Shown here: piece after piece, positions 26,001 to 38,000 of the stretch
Numbering within the stretch: the first letter of the stretch is position 1
How the letters are laid out: each line of letters begins with the position of its first letter
Assembly (NCBI GenBank): GCA_033239005.1
Contig: BSQZ01000050.1
Location: 4,685,001-4,749,000, forward strand
DNA from: Lamellibrachia satsuma
Lineage: Eukaryota > Annelida > Polychaeta > Sabellida > Siboglinidae
Direction of reading: 5' to 3'
Length of the DNA: 64,000 nt
Made by a program: the position numbers and the translations under genes
The notes under the pieces: model-generated
Told to the model about the DNA's origin: nothing
The model's database searches: none
Seen by the model: the letters and a program-made list of their open reading frames with translations, nothing else

Positions 26001-29000
26001 AAGTTTGTAAGTTGTAAGTTTTGGAAGTTTGCTTCACCGCACACACATGTTTTGAAAGTTTGTGTTGTGAAAAATGTGTAAGTTGGAAGTTTGCTTCACG
26101 TAACACACATACACGTTTTGAAAGTTTATGTTATGAATGTTTGGAATTTGGAAGTGTGCTTCAGCGCACACACATTTTGTGTGAAGTTTGCGAGTTGGAA
26201 GTCTGCAAGTTGGAAGTTTTAGCTTTGGAAGTTTGCATATTGGAAGTTCTCCACTCCACTCCACGCCTGCGAAGTTGTGTAAAGTTGTGTGAAGTTGTGC
26301 AAAGTTGTACGAAGTTGTGTAAAGTTTGCGAGTTGGAAGTCTGCCAGTTGGAAGTTTGTGCTTTGGAAGTTTGCAAATTGGAAGTTTGCTTCACCGCACA
26401 CACATGTTTTGAAAGTTTATGTTATGAAAGTTTGTAAGTTGTAAGTTTTGGAAGTTTGCTTCACCGCACACACATGTTTTGAAAGTTTGTGTTGTGAAAA
26501 ATGTGTAAGTTGGAAGTTTGCTTCACGTCACACACATACACGTTTTGAAAGTTTATGTTATGAAAGTTTGTAAGTTGGAAGTTTGCTTCACCGCACACAC
26601 ATTTTGTGTGAAGTTTGCGAGTTGGAAGTCTGCAAGTTGGAAGTTTTAGCTTTGGAAGTTTGCATATTGGAAGTTGTCCACTCCACTCCACGCCTGCGAA
26701 GTTGTGTAAAGTTGTGTGAAGTTGTGCAAAGTTGTACGAAGTTGTGTAAAGTTTGCGAGTTGGAAGTCTGCCAGTTGGAAGTTTGTGCTTTGGAAGTTTG
26801 CAAATTGGAAGTTTGCTTCACCGCACACACATGTTTTGAAAGTTTATGTTATGAAAGTTTGTAAGTTGGAAGTTTGCTTCACCGCACACACACACACACA
26901 TGTTTTGACCGCCATTTTTGAAAGTTTGTAAGTTGTAAGTTTTGGAAGTTTGCTTCACCGCACACACATGTTTTGAAAGTTTGTGTTGTGAAAAATGTGT
27001 AAGTTGGAAGTTTGCTTCACGTCACACACATACACGTTTTGAAAGTTTATGTTATGAATGTTTGTAAGTTGGAAGTTTGCTTCACCGCACACACATTTTG
27101 TGTGAAGTTTGCGAGTTGGAACTATGCAAGTTGGAAGTGTGTTCTTTGAAAGTTTGCAAATTGAAAGTTCTCCAGTCCACTCCACTCCACTCCGCGCCTG
27201 CGAAGTTGTGTAAAGTTGTGTGAAGTTGTGCAAAGTTGTACGAAGTTGTGTAAAGTTTGCGAGTTGGAAGTCTGCCAGTTGGAAGTTTGTGCTTTGGAAG
27301 TTTGCAAATTGGAAGTTTGCTTCACCGCACACACATGTTTTGAAAGTTTATGTTTTGAAAGTTTGTAAGTTGGAAGTTTTGGAAGTTTGCTTCACCGCAC
27401 ACACATGTTTTGAAAGTTTGTGTTGTGAAAAATGTGTAAGTTGGAAGTTTGCTTCACGTCACACACATACACGTTTTGAAAGTTTATGTTATGAAAATTT
27501 GTAAGTTGGAAGTTTGCTTCACCGCACACACATTTTGTGTGAAGTTTGCGAGTTGGAAGTCTGCAAGTTGGAAGTTTTAGCTTTGGAAGTTTGCATATTG
27601 GAAGTTCTCCACTCCACTCCACGCCTGCGAAGTTGTGTAAAGTTGTGTGAAGTTGTGCAAAGTTGTACGAAGTTGTGTGAAGTTTGCGAGTTGGAAGTCT
27701 GCAAGTTGGAAGTTTGTGCTTTGGAAGTTTGCAAATTGGAAGTTTGCTTCACCGCACACACATGTTTTGAAAGTTTATGTTATGAAAGTTTGTAAGTTGG
27801 AAGTTTGTGATGCACACACATGTTTTGAAAGTTTATGTTATGAAAGTTTGTAAGTTGGAAGTTTGCTTCACCGCACACACATGTTTTGAAAGTTTGTGTT
27901 AATGTGTAAGTTGGAAGTTTGCTTCACGTCACACACATGTTTTGAAAGTTTATGTTATGAAAGTTTGTAAGTTGGAAGTTTGCTTCACTGCACACACATT
28001 TTGTGTGAAGTTTGCGAGTTGGAAGTCTGCAAGTTGGAAGTTTTAGCTTTGGAAGTTTGCATATTGGAAGTTCTCCACTCCACTCCACGCCTGCGAAGTT
28101 GTGTAAAGTTGTGTGAAGTTGTGCAAAGTTGTACGAAGTTGTGTAAAGTTTGCGAGTTGGAAGTCTGCCAGTTGGAAGTTTGTGCTTTGGAAGTTTGCAA
28201 ATTGGAAGTTTGCTTCACCGCACACACATGTTTTGAAAGTTTATGTTATGAAAGTTTGTAAGTTGTAAGTTTTGGAAGTTTGCTTCACCGCACACACATG
28301 TTTTGAAAGTTTGTGTTGTGAAAAATGTGTAAGTTGGAAGTTTGCTTCACGTCACACACATACACGTTTTGAAAGTTTATGTTATGAAAATTTGTAAGTT
28401 GGAAGTTTGCTTCACCGCACACACATTTTGTGTGAAGTTTGCGAGTTGGAAGTCTGCAAGTTGGAAGTTTTAGCTTTGGAAGTTTGCATATTGGAAGTTC
28501 TTCACTCCACTCCACGCCTGCGAAGTTGTGTAAAGTTGTGTGAAGTTGTGCAAAGTTGTACGAAGTTGTGTGAAGTTTGCGAGTTGGAAGTCTGCCAGTT
28601 GGAAGTTTGTGCTTTGGAAGTTTGCAAATTGGAAGTTTGCTTCACCGCACACACATGTTTTGAAAGTTTATGTTATGAAAGTTTGTAAGTTGGAAGTTTG
28701 CTTCACCGCACACACATGTTTTTGAAAGTTTGTGTAATGAGAGGAGTATAGCCATCTGACCACACCCACGCACGCTTGGTGTTGTATTCTCGCTAGTGAC
28801 TCCCCTCTACATATGGACAAGCTCCATAGAGTAGTAGTGAGTCGAGTGTAGCCATTATCTTCTGGTTCCCACACCTCACCACCCCACCATAGAGTAATGG
28901 TACAGTCGCCAGGGGGGCGCAGGGGCGCGCGATTACACACCTTTTCCGCGTAATACACCTTTTTCCTGTAATCGCGCGCCCCTGCGCCCCCCTGGCGACT

Positions 29001-32000
29001 GTACCATTACTCTATGGTGGGGTGGTGAGGTGTGGGAACCAGAAGATAATGGCTACACTCGACTCACTACTACTCTATGGAGCTTGTCCATATGTAGAGG
29101 GGAGTCACTAGCGAGAATACAACACCAAGCGTGCGTGGGTGTGGTCAGATGGCTATACTCCTCTCATTACACAAACTTTCAAAACATGTGTGTGTGCGGT
29201 GAAGCAAACTTCCAACTTACAAACTTTCATAACATAAACTTTCAAAACATGTGTGTGCGGTGAAGCAAACTTCCAAATTGCAAACTTCCAAAGCACAAAC
29301 TTCCAACTGGCAGACTTCCAACTCGCAAACTTCACACAACTTCGTACAACTTTGCACAACTTCACACAACTTTACACAACTTCGCAGGCGTGGAGTGGAG
29401 TGGAGAACTTCCAATATGCAAACTTCCAAAGCTAAAACTTCCAACTTGCAGACTTCCAACTCGCAAACTTCACACAAAATGTGTGTGCGGTGAAGCAAAC
29501 TTCCAACTTACAAACTTTCATAACATAAACTTTCAAAACGTGTATGTGTGTGACGTGAAGCAAACTTCCAACTTACACATTTTTCACAACACAAACTTTC
29601 AAAACATGTGTGTGCGGTGAAGCAAACTTCCAAAACTTACAACTTACAAACTTTCAAAAATGGCGGTCAAAACATGTGTGTGCGGTGAAGCAAACTTCCA
29701 ACTTACAAACTTTCATAACATAAACTTTCAAAACATGTGTGTGCGGTGAAGCAAACTTCCAATTTGCAAACTTCCAAAGCACAAACTTCCAACTGGCAGA
29801 CTTCCAACTCGCAAACTTTACACAACTTCGTACAACTTTGCACAACTTCACACAACTTTACACAACTTCGCAGGCGTGGAGTGGAGTGGAGAACTTCCAA
29901 TATGCAAACTTCCAAAGCTAAAACTTCCAACTTGCAGACTTCCAACTCGCAAACTTCACACAAAATGTGTGTGCGGTGAAGCAAACTTCCAACTTACAAA
30001 CTTTCATAACATAAACTTTCAAAACGTGTATGTGTGTGACGTGAAGCAAACTTCCAACTTACACATTTTTCACAACACAAACTTTCAAAACATGTGTGTG
30101 CGGTGAAGCAAACTTCCAAAACTTACAACTTACAAACTTTCATAACATAAACTTTCAAAACATGTGTGTGCGGTGAAGCAAACTTCCAATTTGCAAACTT
30201 CCAAAGCACAAACTTCCAACTGGCAGACTTCCAACTCGCAAACTTTACACAACTTCGTACAACTTTGCACAACTTCACACAACTTTACACAACTTCGCAG
30301 GCGTGGAGTGGAGTGGAGAACTTCCAATATGCAAACTTCCAAAGCTAAAACTTCCAACTTGCAGACTTCCAACTCGCAAACTTCACACAAAATGTGTGTG
30401 CGGTGAAGCAAACTTCCAACTTACAAACTTTCATAACATAAACTTTCAAAACGTGTATGTGTGTGACGTGAAGCAAACTTCCAACTTACACATTTTTCAC
30501 AACACAAACTTTCAAAACATGTGTGTGCGGTGAAGCAAACTTCCAAAACTTACAACTTACAAACTTTCAAAATGGCGGTCAAAACATGTGTGTGTGTGTG
30601 CGGTGAAGCAAACTTCCAACTTACAAACTTTCATAACATAAACTTTCAAAACATGTGTGTGCGGTGAAGCAAACTTCCAATTTGCAAACTTCCAAAGCAC
30701 AAACTTCCAACTGGCAGACTTCCAACTCGCAAACTTTACACAACTTCGTACAACTTTGCACAACTTCACACAACTTTACACAACTTCGCAGGCGTGGAGT
30801 GGAGTGGACAACTTCCAATATGCAAACTTCCAAAGCTAAAACTTCCAACTTGCAGACTTCCAACTCGCAAACTTCACACAAAATGTGTGTGCGGTGAAGC
30901 AAACTTCCAACTTACAAACTTTCATAACATAAACTTTCAAAACGTGTATGTGTGTGACGTGAAGCAAACTTCCAACTTACACATTTTTCACAACACAAAC
31001 TTTCAAAACATGTGTGTGCGGTGAAGCAAACTTCCAAAACTTACAACTTACAAACTTTCATAACATAAACTTTCAAAACATGTGTGTGCGGTGAAGCAAA
31101 CTTCCAATTTGCAAACTTCCAAAGCACAAACTTCCAACTGGCAGACTTCCAACTCGCAAACTTTACACAACTTCGTACAACTTTGCACAACTTCACACAA
31201 CTTTACACAACTTCGCAGGCGTGGAGTGGAGTGGAGAACTTCCAATATGCAAACTTCCAAAGCTAAAACTTCCAACTTGCAGACTTCCAACTCGCAAACT
31301 TCACACAAAATGTGTGTGCGGTGAAGCAAACTTCCAACTTACAAACTTTCATAACATAAACTTTCAAAACGTGTATGTGTGTGACGTGAAGCAAACTTCC
31401 AACTTACACATTTTTCACAACACAAACTTTCAAAACATGTGTGTGCGGTGAAGCAAACTTCCAAAACTTACAACTTACAAACTTTCAAAAATGGCGGTCA
31501 AAACATGTGTGTGTGCGGTGAAGCAAACTTCCAACTTACAAACTTTCATAACATAAACTTTCAAAACATGTGTGTGCGGTGAAGCAAACTTCCAATTTGC
31601 AAACTTCCAAAGCACAAACTTCCAACTGGCAGACTTCCAACTCGCAAACTTCACACAACTTCGTACAACTTTGCACAACTTCACACAACTTTACACAACT
31701 TCGCAGGCGTGGAGTGGAGTGGAGAACTTCCAATATGCAAACTTCCAAAGCTAAAACTTCCAACTTGCAGACTTCCAACTTGCAAACTTCACACAAAATG
31801 TGTGTGCGGTGAAGCAAACTTCCAACTTACAAATTTTCATAACATAAACTTTCAAAACGTGTATGTGTGTGACGTGAAGCAAACTTCCAACTTACACATT
31901 TTTCACAACACAAACTTTCAAAACATGTGTGTGCGGTGAAGCAAACTTCCAAAACTTACAACTTACAAACTTTCATAACATAAACTTTCAAAACATGTGT

Positions 32001-35000
32001 GTGCGGTGAAGCAAACTTCCAATTTGCAAACTTCCAAAGCACAAACTTCCAACTGGCAGACTTCCAACTCGCAAACTTTACACAACTTCGTACAACTTTG
32101 CACAACTTCACACAACTTTACACAACTTCGCAGGCGTGGAGTGGAGTGGAGAACTTCCAATATGCAAACTTCCAAAGCTAAAACTTCCAACTTGCAGACT
32201 TCCAACTCGCAAACTTCACACAAAATGTGTGTGCGGTGAAGCAAACTTCCAACTTACAAACTTTCATAACATAAACTTTCAAAACGTGTATGTGTGTGAC
32301 GTGAAGCAAACTTCCAACTTACACATTTTTCACAACACAAACTTTCAAAACATGTGTGTGCGGTGAAGCAAACTTCCAAAACTTACAACTTACAAACTTT
32401 CAAAAATGGCGGTCAAAACATGTGTGTGTGTGTGTGTGCGGTGAAGCAAACTTCCAACTTACAAACTTTCATAACATAAACTTTCAAAACATGTGTGTGC
32501 GGTGAAGCAAACTTCCAATTTGCAAACTTCCAAAGCACAAACTTCCAACTGGCAGACTTCCAACTCGCAAACTTTACACAACTTCGTACAACTTTGCACA
32601 ACTTCACACAACTTTACACAACTTCGCAGGCGTGGAGTGGAGTGGACAACTTCCAATATGCAAACTTCCAAAGCTAAAACTTCCAACTTGCAGACTTCCA
32701 ACTCGCAAACTTCACACAAAATGTGTGTGCGGTGAAGCAAACTTCCAACTTACAAACTTTCATAACATAAACTTTCAAAACGTGTATGTGTGTGACGTGA
32801 AGCAAACTTCCAACTTACACATTTTTCACAACACAAACTTTCAAAACATGTGTGTGCGGTGAAGCAAACTTCCAAAACTTACAACTTACAAACTTTCATA
32901 ACATAAACTTTCAAAACATGTGTGTGCGGTGAAGCAAACTTCCAATTTGCAAACTTCCAAAGCACAAACTTCCAACTGGCAGACTTCCAACTCGCAAACT
33001 TTACACAACTTCGTACAACTTTGCACAACTTCACACAACTTTACACAACTTCGCAGGCGTGGAGTGGAGTGGACAACTTCCAATATGCAAACTTCCAAAG
33101 CTAAAACTTCCAACTTGCAGACTTCCAACTCGCAAACTTCACACAAAATGTGTGTGCGGTGAAGCAAACTTCCAACTTACAAACTTTCATAACATAAACT
33201 TTCAAAACGTGTATGTGTGTGACGTGAAGCAAACTTCCAACTTACACATTTTTCACAACACAAACTTTCAAAACATGTGTGTGCGGTGAAGCAAACTTCC
33301 AAAACTTACAACTTACAAACTTTCAAAAATGGCGGTCAAAACATGTGTGTGTGCGGTGAAGCAAACTTCCAACTTACAAACTTTCATAACATAAACTTTC
33401 AAAACATGTGTGTGCGGTGAAGCAAACTTCCAATTTGCAAACTTCCAAAGCACAAACTTCCAACTGGCAGACTTCCAACTCGCAAACTTCACACAACTTC
33501 GTACAACTTTGCACAACTTCACACAACTTTACACAACTTCGCAGGCGTGGAGTGGAGTGAAGAACTTCCAATATGCAAACTTCCAAAGCTAAAACTTCCA
33601 ACTTGCAGACTTCCAACTCGCAAACTTCACACAAAATGTGTGTGCGGTGAAGCAAACTTCCAACTTACAAATTTTCATAACATAAACTTTCAAAACGTGT
33701 ATGTGTGTGACGTGAAGCAAACTTCCAACTTACACATTTTTCACAACACAAACTTTCAAAACATGTGTGTGCGGTGAAGCAAACTTCCAAAACTTACAAC
33801 TTACAAACTTTCATAACATAAACTTTCAAAACATGTGTGTGCGGTGAAGCAAACTTCCAATTTGCAAACTTCCAAAGCACAAACTTCCAACTTGCAGACT
33901 TCCAACTCGCAAACTTCACACAACTTCGTACAACTTTGCACAACTTCACACAACTTTACACAACTTTGCAGGCGTGGAGTGGAGTGGAGTGGAGTGGAGA
34001 ACTTCCAATTTGCAAACTTCCAAAGCACAAACTTCCAACTTGCAGACTTCCAACTCGCAAACTTCACACAAAATGTGTGTGCGGTGAAGCAAACTTCCAA
34101 CTTACAAACTTTCATAACATAAACTTTCAAAACGTATGTGTGTGACGTGAAGCAAACTTCCAACTTACACATTTTTCACAACACAAACTTTCAAAACATG
34201 TGTGTGCGGTGAAGCAAACTTCCAAAACTTACAACTTACAAACTTTCAAAAATGGCGGTCAAAACATGTGTGTGATATGTGTGTGCGGTGAAGCAAACTT
34301 CCAATTTGCAAACTTCCAAAGCACAAACTTCCAACTGGCAGACTTCCAACTCGCAAACTTTACACAACTTCGTACAACTTTGCACAACTTCACACAACTT
34401 TACACAACTTCGCAGGCGTGGAGTGGAGTGGAGAACTTCCAATATGCAAACTTCCAAAGCTAAAACTTCCAACTTGCAGACTTCCAACTCGCAAACTTCA
34501 CACAAAATGTGTGTGCGGTGAAGCAAACTTCCAACTTACAAACTTTCATAACATAAACTTTCAAAACGTGTATGTGTGTGACGTGAAGCAAACTTCCAAC
34601 TTCCACATTTTTCACAACACAAACTTTCAAAACATGTGTGTGCGGTGAAGCAAACTTCCAAAACTTACAACTTACAAACTTTCATAACATAAACTTTCAA
34701 AACATGTGTGTGCGGTGAAGCAAACTTCCAATTTGCAAACTTCCAAAGCACAAACTTCCAACTGGCAGACTTCCAACTCGCAAACTTCACACAACTTCGT
34801 ACAACTTTGCACAACTTCACACAACTTTACACAACTTCGCAGGCGTGGAGTGGAGTGAAGAACTTCCAATATGCAAACTTCCAAAGCTAAAACTTCCAAC
34901 TTGCAGACTTCCAACTCGCAAACTTCACACAAAATGTGTGTGCGGTGAAGCAAACTTCCAACTTACAAATTTTCATAACATAAACTTTCAAAACGTGTAT

Positions 35001-38000
35001 GTGTGTGACGTGAAGCAAACTTCCAACTTACACATTTTTCACAACACAAACTTTCAAAACATGTGTGTGCGGTGAAGCAAACTTCCAAAACTTACAACAT
35101 ACAAACTTTCATAACATAAACTTTCAAAACATGTGTGTGCGGTGAAGCAAACTTCCAATTTGCAAACTTCCAAAGCACAAACTTCCAACTGGCAGACTTC
35201 CAACTCGCAAACTTTACACAACTTCGTACAACTTTGCACAACTTCACACAACTTTACACAACTTCGCAGGCGTGGAGTGGAGTGGAGAACTTCCAATATG
35301 CAAACTTCCAAAGCTAAAACTTCCAACTTGCAGACTTCCAACTCGCAAACTTCACACAAAATGTGTGTGCGGTGAAGCAAACTTCCAACTTACAAACTTT
35401 CATAACATAAACTTTCAAAACGTGTATGTGTGTGACGTGAAGCAAACTTCCAACTTACACATTTTTCACAACACAAACTTTCAAAACATGTGTGTGCGGT
35501 GAAGCAAACTTCCAAAACTTACAACTTACAAACTTTCAAAAATGGCGGTCAAAACATGTGTGTGTGTGTGTGTGCGGTGAAGCAAACAAAACTTACAACT
35601 TACAAACTTTCATAACATAAACTTTCAAAACATGTGTGTGCGGTGAAGCAAACTTCCAATTTGCAAACTTCCAAAGCACAAACTTCCAACTGGCAGACTT
35701 CCAACTCGCAAACTTTACACAACTTCGTACAACTTTGCACAACTTCACACAACTTTACACAACTTCGCAGGCGTGGAGTGGAGTGGACAACTTCCAATAT
35801 GCAAACTTCCAAAGCTAAAACTTCCAACTTGCAGACTTCCAACTCGCAAACTTCACACAAAATGTGTGTGCGGTGAAGCAAACTTCCAACTTACAAACTT
35901 TCATAACATAAACTTTCAAAACGTGTATGTGTGTGACGTGAAGCAAACTTCCAACTTACACATTTTTCACAACACAAACTTTCAAAACATGTGTGTGCGG
36001 TGAAGCAAACTTCCAAAACTTACAACTTACAAACTTTCATAACATAAACTTTCAAAACATGTGTGTGCGGTGAAGCAAACTTCCAATTTGCAAACTTCCA
36101 AAGCACAAACTTCCAACTGGCAGACTTCCAACTCGCAAACTTTACACAACTTCGTACAACTTTGCACAACTTCACACAACTTTACACAACTTCGCAGGCG
36201 TGGAGTGGAGTGAAGAACTTCCAATATGCAAACTTCCAAAGCTAAAACTTCCAACTTGCAGACTTCCAACTCGCAAACTTCACACAAAATGTGTGTGCGG
36301 TGAAGCAAACTTCCAACTTACAAACTTTCATAACATAAACTTTCAAAACGTGTATGTGTGTGACGTGAAGCAAACTTCCAACTTACACATTTTTCACAAC
36401 ACAAACTTTCAAAACATGTGTGTGCGGTGAAGCAAACTTCCAAAACTTACAACTTACAAACTTTCAAAAATGGCGGTCAAAACATGTGTGTGTGCGGTGA
36501 AGCAAACTTCCAACTTACAAACTTTCATAACATAAACTTTCAAAACATGTGTGTGCGGTGAAGCAAACTTCCAATTTGCAAACTTCCAAAGCACAAACTT
36601 CCAACTGGCAGACTTCCAACTCGCAAACTTTACACAACTTCGTACAACTTTGCACAACTTCACACAACTTTACACAACTTCGCAGGCGTGGAGTGGAGTG
36701 AAGAACTTCCAATATGCAAACTTCCAAAGCTAAAACTTCCAACTTGCAGACTTCCAACTCGCAAACTTCACACAAAATGTGTGTGCGGTGAAGCAAACTT
36801 CCAACTTACAAATTTTCATAACATAAACTTTCAAAACGTGTATGTGTGTGACGTGAAGCAAACTTCCAACTTACACATTTTTCACAACACAAACTTTCAA
36901 AACATGTGTGTGCGGTGAAGCAAACTTCCAAAACTTACAACTTACAAACTTTCATAACATAAACTTTCAAAACATGTGTGTGCGGTGAAGCAAACTTCCA
37001 ATTTGCAAACTTCCAAAGCACAAACTTCCAACTGGCAGACTTCCAACTCGCAAACTTTACACAACTTCATACAACTTTGCACAACTTCACACAACTTTAC
37101 ACAACTTCGCAGGCGTGGAGTGGAGTGGAGAACTTCCAATATGCAAACTTCCAAAGCTAAAACTTCCAACTTGCAGACTTCCAACTCGCAAACTTCACAC
37201 AAAATGTGTGTGCGGTGAAGCAAACTTCCAACTTACAAACTTTCATAACATAAACTTTCAAAACATGTGTGTGCGGTGAAGTGAAGCAAACTTCCAACTT
37301 ACAAATTTTCATGACACAAACTTTCAAAACATGTGTGTGCGGTGAAGCAAACTTCCAACTTACAAACTTTCATAACATAAACTTTCAAAACATGTGTGTG
37401 CGGTGAAGCAAACTTCCAATTTGCAAACTTCCAAAGCACAAACTTCCAACTGGCAGACTTCCAACTCGCAAACTTCACACAACTTCGTACAACTTTGCAC
37501 AACTTCACACAACTTTACACAACTTCGCAGGCGTGGAGTGGAGTGGAGAACTTCCAATATGCAAACTTCCAAAGCTAAAACTTCCAACTTGCAGACTTCC
37601 AACTCGCAAACTTCACACAAAATGTGTGTGCGGTGAAGCAAACTTCCAACTTACAAACTTTCATAACATAAACTTTCAAAACGTGTGTGTGTGACGTGAA
37701 GCAAACTTCCAACTTACACATTTTTCACAACACAAACTTTCAAAACGTGTGTGCGGTGAAGCAAACTTCCAAAACTTCCAACTTACAAACTTTCATAACA
37801 TAAACTTTCAAAAAATGGCGGTCAATTTCTCCATGCATGTCACATGGTTGTCAATGTATCCATGCATGTCACATGATAGTCAATGTCTCCATGCATGTCA
37901 CATTGCGGTCAATGTCTCCATGCACGTTACATGGCAGTCAATGTCTCCAAACAAATTTTCATGACACAAACTTTCAAAACATGTGTGTGCGGTGAAGCAA

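Larger units (their letters stand above)
21281..28937 (+). repeat. Left arm of the palindrome (7,657 bp)
   Basis: The outer unique part 21281-23390 is the inverse of 38455-40552. The minisatellite spans about 23391-28736. The inner unique part 28737-28937 ends GCGCGCGATTACA. The arm is about 3.9 kb shorter than the right one, close to nine minisatellite units. Confidence 0.9.
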
